Positions 34,051-46,709 of a stretch of 64,000 nt of DNA are shown here, piece by piece. The stretch spans positions 620,001-684,000 of the forward strand of contig JAULSN010000012.1 in NCBI GenBank assembly GCA_033439765.1. Direction: 5' to 3'. A model generated the notes under the pieces. The model worked only from the letters and a program-made list of their open reading frames with translations. It was not told where the DNA came from and searched no databases. The position numbers and the translations under genes are program-made. Origin of the DNA: Lasiosphaeria ovina (taxonomy: Eukaryota; Ascomycota; Sordariomycetes; Sordariales; Lasiosphaeriaceae). Every line of letters starts with the position of its first letter. Position 1 is the first letter of the stretch.

Positions 34051-36184
34051 GTTGGTTAATTCTCGCGGGGCGGGGCCGGCCCTGGTAATTAGACCGTGTC
34101 TCAGTATGAGCATCAAACGACAAAATGGGGAAGCAGCCATGGCCAGAGGAGTGGCGGTTATCGACAGGAATTGTGCCGCCCAGCCAGCCTGCCTCTTCCC
34201 AGCGCACGCCAAGCTCGCCGCCCCCAAGTCGGATACCGAGCTGAAAAAAGCTATTTACTGCAGGCACACCAGCGGGCGCCCTCCAACGTGCTCCAATCGA
34301 ATCCAACCAGTCTGAAACCTAGAATCCTTTAACTATTAGGTACTTGAGTACTTGGTCTGCGACGAAACTTTTTTCCCTTTCGTCCAAAGATAGTTAGCCT
34401 AAAATCAGGCTCGCTTCACCCCTTTGGCTCACCTTGCTATAAACCTCGATAACTTTACGCGACTGTCGGGGACGAGTTTTGATGCCGGAACACGCTGCCG
34501 CGTGTAGATAATAAGCCCAATGCAGCCACGAAGGCTGCACCTCAGAGCTCCACGCACATCTTGTATGGCCCTCGTGCGCCTGCATCGCAGGACCTTCCAC
34601 CTTTCTAATCCGATCCGTCGACCTTTACCTAATTTTCATGCCTTTGCCTGCCTATGGCATTGAGGGAACCAGGTGATGACCGTATCAGAGACGCAAGACT
34701 AAGCCCAAGGCCAGCCACCCAGAAGCGCTGACGAGTATTATCTTTCGTCTGCTTCAATAAGACTTGCTGCCTTAAGGAGGGACTTCCACAGTTAAGTTTA
34801 TCACGAAAGTGAAATAGCTCATACCCATCACCGCGTACACACTAAAGGTTGACACAGGCATTTGCCGCGGTATAGCAATAAGTCAAACAATTGGACGGCA
34901 CTGCTCCGACAGAGTCATACCGGCCGGCTCACGAACCTTACCACCGCCATGCAAGATCAAAGTTTTCGCCCAGGGCACATAAAGCACACCAAATGTCTGG
35001 CTACACAGGATCACTCTTTCACGGCATCTCCCTGATCCAGCACACACCCATCAATCCACGCCTCAGTCAGCTCGCGCGACGCACCACATAAACCAACGCG
35101 CCAATCAAGCGCTCAGGTATGCCAGCAACCCTCGGGCTCTGCAAGAGCCGTCGTATTGCTGGCACCTGCTCCAAAGCGCTGACAAGTATAACCATGCTTG
35201 CTTCAAAGCGCAATAATTATTAGTGTGTATTGCTTACTTGCCGAGGCCCATAAAGGATGCTCTACTTCTGTAGGGACAAGGCTCGTAGAGCAGCAGAGCA
35301 CCGAACGCTTGATCCTAATAACTGAGTGCGCAACGACCCACCATCGTCTTGAGCCGTGCTAGCGTCAAACCGTGACAGCCAGCGCCTTCGCTGTCGGAAC
35401 CGATACGGGGGCCAGAATCGAAATCGGCCATCTATTTGCTTGGTCAGAGCGCGCGCTGTTAGTTGGTGAGTGTAAAGGTCGTGTACAGTTCAGTTTAGTC
35501 GAGTCCGGGCTTCAGCAATTAACGCGCGAGCAATTGATTTTAAGCACAGTTGATTACGATAAGGCAGACCCGACTTAAAGGGTTAGCTATAGTTCAAAAA
35601 TTAGGGCTAGAGCGGGGTGAGCAAGCAAGGAAATTAGCCCCCAAAATGTAGATTTTAGCCTCACTCAGCAGCCAACCTCTTGTTGAATGCGCGAATGCGA
35701 ACAGCTAGGAGAAGTCGTGAAATTTGATATGATTTAGGGTGTTGAGCTGGCTGTTGGCCGAGGCACTGAAATGGCCTGATTTACATAGAGGCCGATTAAA
35801 TAGAGTGGCGGTGTTATCCGTGGTGTTGAGTCCGTCAGCCGGTATATCAATGTACACGCATTGCTCCTGCCTAGCTGGAAAAGTCGTAAAATTCTGTGAG
35901 AATTGGGTTATTGGGCTGGCTGTTGGCCAAGTTTGTAGACAGTCAAGTGCGGGTATGTATGTGGGATTACGGTTGTATTGTATGTATGTACATTTGCCTA
36001 CTGTGTAACCCACGCTCTCAGCAAGTATAAAGGGGATCCCAATTCCCCTCGAAGAATAGAATCTAGTAGCTACCAGAATCCAGCAGTTGGTAGTGTCAAT
36101 ACGCACATCTTAACTCCATCACTTGTGACTTGCCTCTCAGCAATTACTGCTCTTTCAACTCAGCAACTCAACAGCCAAGCCAAA
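34051..36184. other. Long AT-rich intergenic region with degenerate repeats
   Basis: Upstream region of the membrane protein. It contains copy A of a diverged duplicated segment (about 34153-34320) and two degraded similar patches near 34725 and 35180 (both with AGCGCTGACRAGTAT). Probably decayed transposon sequence. No gene supported. Confidence 0.45.
34153..34320. repeat. Diverged duplicated segment, copy A
   Basis: Shares blocks in the same order with 37303-37440: ATCGACARGAAT, CGCCCAGCC, GCCAAGCTCGCCGC and a CTCCAAC..GCTCCAATC block. Indels separate the blocks, so this is an old duplication or a small degenerate mobile element. Confidence 0.55.
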
Positions 36185-36612
36185 ATGAAGTCTCCATCTC
36201 GGCCATCGCCGTTGCCGGCTGCCTCGCCGCCCTTGCTCAAGGAGCACCTCATTTTGACGCTGCCCTGCCTACCTTCACGGCCACCCTTTCCGTCTCGCTT
36301 GCCGACGCAACTCCCGTCCCTGAGAATCCCAGCCTTGAGGCTCGACGTGATGACTCGGAGAGTGGGCTCCAGGCTCGACAAGACCCGGGCAAGTTCAGAG
36401 TCTGCGAGGACCCTTTCTTCAAGAACTGCTACGACTATGGTGTCTCTCCCAACATCTGCTATAAGTCTCTAGCGGAGCAGTGCCATTGCAGGCAGTTGTT
36501 CCTTTTGGTTGCTGGCTATCGTCAAACAGATTCTCCCTTGCCTCCGGATTGGGACAACGTGATCAGCTCGGCCCGAGCCGGACTGGGACTCAATTGCTAC
36601 ATCTTCTCGTAA
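36185..36612 (+). pseudogene. Small secreted Cys-rich protein gene with an apparent 1-base frameshift at the start
   Basis: The frame ending at 36612 encodes a clear signal-peptide core (SISAIAVAGCLAALAQGAP) and then a mature part of about 120 residues with six cysteines (CEDPFFKNC, NICY, QCHC, LNCY) and a dibasic LEARR site. However, it has no in-frame ATG. The ATG at 36185 is in a good fungal context but in another frame; one extra base between it and codon 3 would place it in frame with the signal peptide. Either a single-base deletion (mutation or assembly error) or an unusual start is implied. The stop overlaps a GTAAGT donor, so a further exon is possible. Effector-like; function unknown. 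Confidence 0.6.
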
Positions 36613-37514
36613 GTCAGAACACCTACACGCAGAAGGCATGAGGGTAGGAGGGCAACAATACTGAACTCGTCGTATCTGGCCCCACGGGGAATCTGGCTGC
36701 CTGGGCAATCGCGGCGGTCCTATTTAAAACAAAAATTTCCACGCTAACCTTGACGTTTGGACCTGGCATGGCACCACCAGCTCGTTCCGTTGTGAGTCCT
36801 CTAATTAAGGCAGAACAGAAAAACCGGCGTCGCCACCACCAACAGCCACAGCCAGCTTCATCACAAACAGGCAGGCCAAGCAATGTAACTTTCTTGCCAG
36901 CCGTTGCCAGATTGCATGTCATTTTCAACCGATACATGCCAACCTCGCGCTCTCTCCCCGACAGAAAGGAACGCTAGGGCGAGTACCATTTCTTAGATGG
37001 ATGACCAAGCCTTTTGTTGGTAACACGGCACACTGGATTCGGTGAATTTCATGGGGTTGCAACTGCGTGACTGTATTGGATTGCTTGCTGTTCTCCGTTA
37101 TGGTTCTTCTTGTCACGGGCCGCGGGGTATCGAGGATTAGCCGACGACCCCTCGCGATTCCTTCATTTTTCCTCCCTTAGGTTAGCTTCTTCTTCTTCTA
37201 GAAATACAGTCAGGAAAAACTGCAGCCCTAATTCGGTGACTACTGCCCTCGCACTTCTTTCATAGATCTATCTACCTATAGCCTAGGCCAGAGAGGTGGT
37301 TGCATATCGACAAGAATGGTGGCGCCCAGCCTGCCTCTGCATGCCAGAGCGCATCCATGCCAAGCTCGCCGCTCCGAGTTCAGGCAGGCAGGCTTCCTCC
37401 AACCTGCTCCAATCCAACCCAATCCAACCCCCGGAACTAGGCAATTAAATTAACACACCATCAACAACCTCCAACCCACCACTATCATTCCGACTTTGGA
37501 CGCGCACCCCAAAA
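36613..37514. other. Intergenic spacer with duplicated segment copy B
   Basis: Promoter region of the HD-domain gene. It holds the second copy of the diverged repeat at about 37303-37440. No gene seen. Confidence 0.45.
37303..37440. repeat. Diverged duplicated segment, copy B
   Basis: Same block order and orientation as 34153-34320, with an added GGCAGGCAGGC and a duplicated CCAATCCAA near the end. It lies about 75 bp upstream of the HD-domain gene. Confidence 0.55.
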
Positions 37515-38177
37515 ATGACACTACTCAACGACGCGCTCCGCGCCGAGCTGACACGCATGTACCGCGCGCCCGACCGCTTCTACCACGGGCTGAGCCACGT
37601 CGACGCACTGCTGGGACTGCTCGCGACACATCGCGCCGCGGTCGCCGACGCCGACGCCGTCGAGGCGGCCATCTGGTTCCACGACGCCGTGTACGACGCG
37701 CGCGCCGCGGGACCTGCCAACGAGGTCGCAAGCGCCGCGCTGGCCGTAGCGCGCCTAAGCGAGCTCCCGCACGTCAGCTCAGACCGCGTCGCCAAGATCG
37801 CCGCCATGATCGAGGGCACGGCGTCACACGTCGTGCCTGCCGTGTTGGAGGGTGATGACGGCGCGCGAGCGGACGCCGCGTTGTTCCTGGACATGGATCT
37901 GAGCATTCTCGGTGCTGAGGCGCAAGTGTTCGATGCGTACGAGGCGGCTGTGCGCAAGGAGTATGCGTGGGTTCATGATGAGGCGTGGCGCAAGGGCCGC
38001 GCCGACGTCCTGCGCCGGTTTCTGGGCAGGGAGCGCATTTTCCACTCGGAGCTGTTTCGCGCGCTGTATGAGGATGCTGCGTGCAGGAACTTGCAGAGGT
38101 CAATTTCGAAGCTGGAGGGCGGTGCCGCTGTTGCTGTGGTGACTGTCGGGGAAGTGGCAAGGGGGGCGGATCTGTAA
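37515..38177 (+). CDS. HD-superfamily metal-dependent phosphohydrolase
   Basis: Intronless, 220 residues. The N-terminus carries RFYHGLSH (His24, His28), then WFHDAVYD with the His56-Asp57 pair that names the HD family, a conserved NE helix, an IEGTASH segment and DMDLSILG. A C-terminal RKEYAWV..GRADVLRRFLGRERIFHSELF region completes the pattern of the COG4339-type predicted hydrolases. The His/Asp set should bind a divalent metal and hydrolyse a phosphate ester, perhaps a nucleotide; the substrate is unknown. Soluble, no targeting signal. Confidence 0.85.
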   Translation: MTLLNDALRAELTRMYRAPDRFYHGLSHVDALLGLLATHRAAVADADAVEAAIWFHDAVYDARAAGPANEVASAALAVARLSELPHVSSDRVAKIAAMIEGTASHVVPAVLEGDDGARADAALFLDMDLSILGAEAQVFDAYEAAVRKEYAWVHDEAWRKGRADVLRRFLGRERIFHSELFRALYEDAACRNLQRSISKLEGGAAVAVVTVGEVARGADL

Positions 38178-38351
38178 TGCCCTTTTTACACAAGATAAAG
38201 GCTACCTAACTGATGTTTTGAACTCACATGTTCGTCTGAATGAGGGGCACAGCAACCGTTGGGAACTAGGTACTTCTTATTATTGAATGCAGCTAGTCTC
38301 AAACTACATCCACCTGAGACATGAAGCCACATTCAACGACGCCAACTCACC
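38178..38351. other. Short convergent 3' region
   Basis: 174 nt between the convergent HD-domain and VAO-type genes; nothing recognised. Confidence 0.5.
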
Positions 38352-40533
<2,182 letters not shown>

Positions 40534-41114
40534 TGCTAAGATTCTAATTAAGTGTATACTAAGCAAAGCACCGGAAGACGCCAATTAGCATCAACTGAGG
40601 CAGCCCCCAACACCGGGATTCAGACAAAAGTCTTATAACCCTCAGACAAAACTAGCTTACTTTAGTCTCACGACATCGGAAACGCAGAACCGAACGCGGG
40701 CGAGCTACCCCGCCGACTCGTTCTGCGTTCTCCGCATCTGCCGGCAGATGGCCTTGTCCCCCGCCCCTGGGGCCCAGAACTAATATTGCTTGCTGGGTTG
40801 CAGTTGCTGCAGTGTCGGCTCCTGTCTGCCTGTCGGTTGCATGTTGCGTGGCTGTACCACCTCCTGTTTCGGCGCTAATTAGATAGCTGTTCCGCATATC
40901 CGGGGAAGCTCGGTGCCAAGTGGAACCACCATCGGCAACAAAGTGGCATCCGACGTCCCGGGTTCCGGTGGCATGTCACTCGGGAGTGTAATTGCAGATT
41001 TCGGGTTAGGGGAATGTTTCTCGCCTGAATATTCCCGGGATATGTTGGGACAAGGGGGTAGTGGAAAGAGACGATCTCGGCCCTTAATCACCACCATTTG
41101 TTGACCATACTACC
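40534..41114. other. Intergenic spacer upstream of VAO-type gene
   Basis: Promoter region of the leftward oxidase gene and 5' flank of the 5S rRNA gene. No gene seen. Confidence 0.5.
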
Positions 41115-41233
41115 ACATACGACCATACCCACTGGAAAGCTCGGGATCCCGTCCGCTCTCCCATAGATAAGCCAGTGAGGGCCAGACTAGTAGTTGGGTC
41201 GGTGACGACCAGCGAATCCCTGGTGTTGTATGT
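41115..41233 (+). rRNA. 5S ribosomal RNA
   Basis: About 119 nt starting ACATACGACCAT and ending GTTGTATGT, so the two ends (ACATAC/GTATGT) pair as helix I. The internal promoter/loop region contains CCCGTCCGCTC, ATAAGCC, TAGTAGTTGGGT and GACCAGCGAATCCC, all diagnostic of filamentous-ascomycete 5S rRNA. It is a lone copy among protein genes, as expected where 5S genes are dispersed rather than in the rDNA repeat. An eight-T run follows at once. Confidence 0.92.
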
Positions 41234-41240
41234 TTTTTTT
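41233..41240 (+). terminator. RNA polymerase III terminator (T8) of 5S rRNA
   Basis: An uninterrupted run of eight T immediately at the 3' end of the 5S rRNA, followed by further T-rich sequence. Confidence 0.85.
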
Positions 41241-43501
41241 CTTTTTCTTTTTTTGCTCTCTCCTCTTTTTTTGCCTGTTTATTCTGTAGTGTAGCTGTCC
41301 CTTGCGCAACCACGTATCCGAAGATGTACGTCTAAGTTCAAGGAGTACAAAGTCTATCCTTTTCCGTACCTCCCTTCTCCTTTTCTTTTTCCCCTTTTCT
41401 TCCTTCATTCCTTTTTTATACTAAAATAAGGCGCTCATGCCTTGTCGGGACTTTATATTGCTCCAAGATGGGCTTTGCCTCCGCTTTCTTTTCCTAATAT
41501 TTTGTAGAGGCTTCAGAAGGTTAGGCTCTTGCCGGCTTGGGTAGCGTGCAGCCGTTTGCAAAGAGGTGGTTGTTTGCGGACAAGTACCCTGCCTTCCGCC
41601 GTGTCACCGTAGGCAGCTATGTCGCCGATGTAACCCGATAACATAGCTACATATAGGTGGTAGAAGCTGCCTCCAATTGTAGCAACAACTCTCGGGGATT
41701 TGCCGGCATCGCAAGTCCAGGTGATCTAACTGCTTCCACAGCCCAATCCGGGCACTAGTTCCCCAGGCCCAACTTGTTTCAATGCCAGAGGGCTCCAAGG
41801 GCCTTGCAGCCTCTCGCGTGTCTGTGCACGTTAATGGCTGCGATTAACTGTCGACTTCAGTGGCGGAAAATAACTGGGCTATTCTGGTGGTGAATTGGCA
41901 GAGTGGCAAATTTACCTCGATTGGCATGGATGAAGAGCATGCCGAGTACTGGAAGACTAAGGTCGAGAGCATGTTAAAGGGTCAACTCCACCACGATCTT
42001 CAAGAGGCAAGTTGAATTGCTTTGCGTAAGTGGTGGATAATTGCTGACTTCTTTCTAGCTTGGGGGGACAGTCTGGGGACGCATCCTCCGGCAATTTATG
42101 TTGTTTCGCACTAGAAAAGTATCTTGGAACCGCACCACCAACGTCTGACATAGGCAATATCACTTCTCTTCGGGCACGGTACCTGGCGATGCTCCTGAGA
42201 ACATGGATCTCGGCGTCCCAGTTAGGAGTCTTCGCCGGCAATGGCACAATGGAGCAGCCAGGTCCAACCGCGACAGAGCTCGTCTTTCTCCAACCCGATC
42301 CATCAGACCAAGTATCTACGTGTACTTCTGATAACCACCAATGTTTTCTCCTCGACATCCAGAAGTTCAGTAGTCAAGCGGGAGAGCTTGTCTTCCGCAA
42401 TGGGGGATATGCCTATGAATATAATGTCGAGCGAGCGGCAATGGAATAGGCCAAAAGGTCAAGGCGGGAGAAGATTCTTCTTTGTGTAATAGGCGCTAAT
42501 TACCTCCATATTAATTAGCGTGCTACTATAGGCACATCCTTAGAATGCGAACAACCCCAGTTCCTGGGTCTAGACAGAAGGCCAAATGGCTATATCACTG
42601 GCTATGTGCAAAGAAGTCTGCGTGCTTTTGGGCCGGCGGCCGCCGTGTTCCCGATGCGGCAGAGAAACTCCAACATGGTTGAAGAGTCATGCGGTCTGAA
42701 CGACAGCAACTCATCGTCCACCTCACCAGTAGATCTTCACATATAACCGCCCATAAAACTCATATCCGCACCAAAGATTCCTTTACAGGCCCTATCAAGA
42801 CCGCCAGTAGCTCCACAAATGCCCTATCCCCCCCTCAACATTGCCATTGCCACTCATATCGATGTGTTCCCTAATTACCTCGAACCTAATTCGCGGTTGT
42901 CACCGCTGTTCCATAGCTGCTGGTCCTGCGATCACTGCGAGCGCCACGACTGTCATGACTGATGGCCGCCACAACCGTCGCAACCACCACGACCCCCAAG
43001 TCTGACATGACCGCGGCGACCAGCACGCCAGGAGCCAAGATCAAACTCGCATTCGTTGCCCACCATCAATCCCCATCTCCATCAACTATTCTCCAGACAT
43101 CATGCCAACATCAATTCAAAGTCCACAGTATGCCCATCGTCGGGAAACGCCACCAAGCTGCGTTTCACCGCCCAATGCTCTCCATATATTTCAGCCACCT
43201 TGCCCACAAAGTAGGCCATATTAACCCGAATCCTGGATAAGGCCATCTGGCGTTATATCCACGTAGAAATCCGGCCCGAAACCAGGGGTCTCGTTTGCTG
43301 ACTGTGGTGGGGTGTTCGGCGCAGATTCCCGTCTTGGTGGTTGTGTCAGACAGTCAGAGCAGCCTAGTCTAGACTAATAAGGTAAACTGTCGGAGACCGG
43401 GCTTCTTGTGTCACACTAAAACATCCCTAAAACAACGACATCTGGCCATCCATCCATCCATTTCTAAACCTTTCAAACACCTACCAACCACCATATCCAC
43501 A
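41241..43501. other. Intergenic region with possible degenerate coding remnants
   Basis: T-rich at 41241-41420. Two frames at about 41864-42007 and 42059-42449 look weakly coding but do not join in one phase (see separate entry). 42500-43501 shows only short frames. No intact gene supported. Confidence 0.4.
41864..42449 (+). pseudogene. Possible remnant of a C48/Ulp1-like peptidase
   Basis: One frame reads NNWAILVVNWQSGKF, similar in pattern to the His-Trp strand of Ulp1-type peptidases but with Asn for His. After a gap with a plausible TTTCTAG acceptor, another frame reads GQSGDASSGNLCCFALEKYL, similar to the Gln..Cys segment. No GT donor joins the two in the needed phase, and no upstream start was found. 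If real, it is decayed. The similarity is weak and could be chance. Confidence 0.2.
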
Positions 43502-43876
43502 ATGCCGTCCTACTCCGCCGCCACAATCCTCCTCTTCGGCATCACGTCCTTTGCAGCAGGGGCGACATCGCTCATCTGGCCCGCGCCGACGCTGGCGGCG
43601 CTCGACCTGCCAACGTCAGCGCTGCCCGCCGCCCGCGGCAACTCGCTGGCTGCCATTGCCATGGGCATCTACTACACGCTGGGGGCATACCAAAACAATC
43701 GCGCCTTCTTCCTGGCCACGGTGCCCATGCGCCTGCTCACCACGGCCGTGTTCTGGGGTCAGAATTGGAGGGCCGCCGCGCTGTGGGAGGGCATCGGCGC
43801 ACTGCTGACGGGTCTGGCGTTGGGGTACGAGCACGTCGCTGCGCAGCCGGGGAGCCCAAAGGGGAAGAAAACGTAG
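43502..43876 (+). CDS. Small four-helix membrane protein
   Basis: 124 residues from the ATG at 43502, intronless. Four hydrophobic segments are visible (ATILLFGITSFAAGA, AAIAMGIYYTLGAY, FFLATVPMRLLTTAVFW, AALWEGIGALLTGLALG) and a Lys-rich tail. Pattern and size match the many small uncharacterised ascomycete membrane proteins. The longer upstream frame is rejected because its residues look like 5' UTR. Function unknown. Confidence 0.7.
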   Translation: MPSYSAATILLFGITSFAAGATSLIWPAPTLAALDLPTSALPAARGNSLAAIAMGIYYTLGAYQNNRAFFLATVPMRLLTTAVFWGQNWRAAALWEGIGALLTGLALGYEHVAAQPGSPKGKKT

Positions 43877-44134
43877 TGGGATGCGGGACGCTGTCTAGGT
43901 TAATGTTGTTGGATCGAAAAGAGAGGGTGCATCCCTGAGACATAGAAGAACAAGTTCAGTTAAATCACAAAATCATTATATTTATATCCACCCGTAGAGA
44001 AATAATTCCCCGCACTCCTTGACACTCGTGACGGCGCGGAAAACACCCAAACCGGCGGCCCGCCCTCCCATCCTCGGGCCGCAAACGGATGTCGACAAAA
44101 AGCAAGGCCGCGCCGGCGGCAAAAGGGATGGGAA
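43877..44134. other. Spacer between small membrane protein and tRNA
   Basis: 3' flank of both flanking genes. Nothing else seen. Confidence 0.4.
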
Positions 44135-44206
44135 TGACCCTGACCCGATTTGAACGGATAACCTTTCGATCTGGAGTCGAACGCGCTACCATTGCGCCAC
44201 AAGGCC
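44135..44206 (-). tRNA. tRNA-Trp: tRNA-Trp (anticodon CCA)
   Basis: 72 nt on the minus strand. The acceptor stem GGCCTTG pairs with CAGGGTC (two G-U pairs), the D stem is GCGC/GCGC, and the anticodon stem TTCGA/TCGAA closes the loop CTCCAGA, giving anticodon CCA. The T arm is ATCCG-TTCAAAT-CGGGT, and the discriminator is A. There is no intron at 37/38. A TTTT run on the same strand about 10 nt downstream can end transcription. Confidence 0.95.
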
Positions 44207-44942
44207 CTTGTTGTTTGATGAAGTACGGGTAGGGATGCGAGTCATGTGAAGCCCACCGTGCTCTGGGGCTTGTGGTGGAGGTCTGTGGGGTCTCGTTTGG
44301 GAGCCATGTGGGACTCGGTGCAGTCTCGCTCCGCGCAAAGGCTCCGGCATATTGACTTGCTATCATTACTTTGTCTTATACTTGAGAGACACTCGTTGCC
44401 GGCACGCAATCGGGTGAGAATTCCAAGCATTATTTGTTGATGACCTGCGTTGAATATTGCACCACACTCAACCAGGTACTTGGTCAACGGCACCACATCA
44501 CCGACGACAACGAGCAAATATTCACGTCACGTCACTTGCTTCTCTTTATGAAAATCCGGGTATGGCGGCCCAGTCGGTATCATGTGTCCCAGCTTCGGAG
44601 GCAGAGTCAATTACCGACGGCGCAGCCAACTCTTTGCCCGGCTATAGGGTGTGATACCCGAGTGGTTGTGCTCTTTACCCGCTGCGTACCCCAGATAATT
44701 ACCCTTCTCCATCGTAATCATGGTTTATTTTGCAGCTGGCCGTCTGCTGCAGGCGATATTGGAACGTTTGATCAAGGCGGCAAGAATTGTTCTCGAAGTG
44801 GCCGGCTTATAATGCGGCGACTCCTTGGCGCCCAAGTAAGTGAAAGTGCTTCTCCATCTTCATTCGCTCACACCTTCGAGTCTTGAAGTTAGTAACATTG
44901 CTCAATAAACCTACCTCGATACTCGCCCCCCAAGAGATCGTC
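44207..44942. other. Intergenic spacer
   Basis: 5' flank of the tRNA and promoter of the AA9 gene. No gene seen. Confidence 0.45.
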
Positions 44943-45825
44943 ATGCTGTTCAAGGCAAGCCTGCTGCTGCTGGCGACAGCGGTGGATGCGGCGCCACACT
45001 GTAAGCCAGACCCAGACAAGCAGCGCTTGTCCAAGGTTACCGTGACCAATATCGCTGAGACAAGGGCACAGACATCTTTGGAAACCTCAAGGGGACGCAG
45101 GACTGGCAGGTGGTGCGCATGACGGCCAACCACTACAGCAACGCGCCCGTCACCGACGTCACGTCAGAGGCGATCCGGTGCTACCAGAACACGCCGGGCG
45201 GCGGCGGCAGCACGTCGACGTACAAGGCCAGGGCGGGCGGCACCATCACCTGGACGGCGAACCCAAACATCTACCACCCCGGCGCGCTGTCGGCCTACAT
45301 GGCCAAGGTGCCGGCGGGCCAGACGGCGGCCACGTTTGACGGCGCCGGCGCCGTGTGGTTCAAGGTCTACCAGGACATGCCCACGTCGTCTGGGTCGCAG
45401 ATGAACTGGCCGTCGCAAAGTACGATCCCCTCCTTGTCCCCGGAACTGCGCGCAGTCCACTTTATCGGGTGGGAAGAAAGGCTGCAGAGTCGAAAGGAAA
45501 CGTGACCAAGGCAAATACTAACGGCCCCAACCGGACAGACAAGGCGACAGTCGACTTCAAAGTCCCGCAGTGCCTGGCCGACGGCGACTACCTGTTCCGC
45601 ATCGAGCACGTGGCGCTGCACTCGGCGGCCAAGGAGAACGGCGCGCAGTTCTACATCTCGTGCGCCCAGCTGACCGTCGACGGCGGCAGCGGCGCCAAGA
45701 CGCCCACCGACCTTGTCTCCTTCCCCGGCGCCTACAAGCCGACAGACCCCGGACTCATGATCAACATCTACAGCAACGGGGGCAAGGCCTATACCCCGGC
45801 CGGGCCGGCAGTCTTTAAGTGCTGA
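44943..45825 (+). CDS. AA9 lytic polysaccharide monooxygenase (LPMO)
   Basis: Exons 44943-45000, 45060-45419 and 45539-45825 join to 234 residues; intron 2 has a perfect TACTAAC branch site. The signal peptide ends at VDAAP, leaving His19 as the mature N-terminal residue, as required for the copper histidine brace. The second copper ligand is His92 in NIYHPGA; the axial Tyr178 sits in QFYISC, and the second-sphere His167 and Gln176 are present. SFPGAYKPTDPG and the closing GPAVFKC are typical of the family. The enzyme oxidatively cleaves cellulose or related beta-glucans outside the cell. There is no CBM1. The segment right after His-Tyr (KGTDIFGNLKG) is atypical for AA9, so the intron-1 acceptor should be checked. 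Confidence 0.9.
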
Positions 45826-46709
45826 TGAAGGGGGCTGTTGTCGAGTGCTGAATGGGTTGGGTATATACCTATGTTGGGTGGGATGATGGGGCGGTCTGTT
45901 GTGGTTGACGGACCTTTATGTAGGTGTAATTATTGTCCTCGATCTATCCGAGTCCATGCAGGATCGGGGCGAGGTTTAGATGTTGTGTGGTAGATAATTA
46001 TGTATTGTTGTAACAATGACACAACGAGACAACTTCGTCCTGATCCTGAGGCTTTGACCAAGCCCGAGGTGAGAGGCGGACCAACGAGGGCTGCAACTTG
46101 GCCATTTGTCTGCAATTGAACGTCATTGCGGAGAACGAAACTGTCTTGGCATCAGGAGGGCAAGGGAGATCCCTCGGCATTGGCGCCAGGGTCCTGGGAA
46201 AGCATGCCATCCTGTCCCTCGTTTGATGTCTTCGGAAGGCCAGGAAGGCTCAACCGAGCAAATCCATTTGTCTTTTTCTGGCTTCCCACCCGTTGAGCTG
46301 CAGGCTGGCTTTGGCGGGGTGGCAGGTGGGCAGGTGTTGGGGAGCGACAACGGCAGCGAAAACTGTGCTGGCTCGCTGCTCGGCTAGGACTAGCAGGTGT
46401 TTGTGGACTGAAGAGTGCGGGATTTCCCGAGGTCCGACCCTTCCGAAAAAGCACCGGACGCCTGGCCAATTGGCGCTAGACCGAACCTGGCCGAGGCACT
46501 TTTTTTACCTCACCCAAGCGAATGGCCCCAGCCCGGGCCGGGCCAAAAGTCACCATAGTCACACGCCTGTTCAACTGCAATCTTTTTTCGTTGTTCTCTT
46601 TTCCTACCAACCCGCCTTATCTGCACGCCCTCTCCTCACCGCACGAGGTAGCCCGCTCCCCAAGTAACCTTTCAATCGTCATCACTGCTCGTCAGACACA
46701 ACCGCCAAC
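45826..46709. other. Intergenic spacer
   Basis: Promoter of malate dehydrogenase at its right end. Short ORFs only. Confidence 0.5.

Noticed and set aside
42962..43240. 92-codon Thr-rich frame
   Set aside because: Low complexity, no signal peptide or domain, poor start context.
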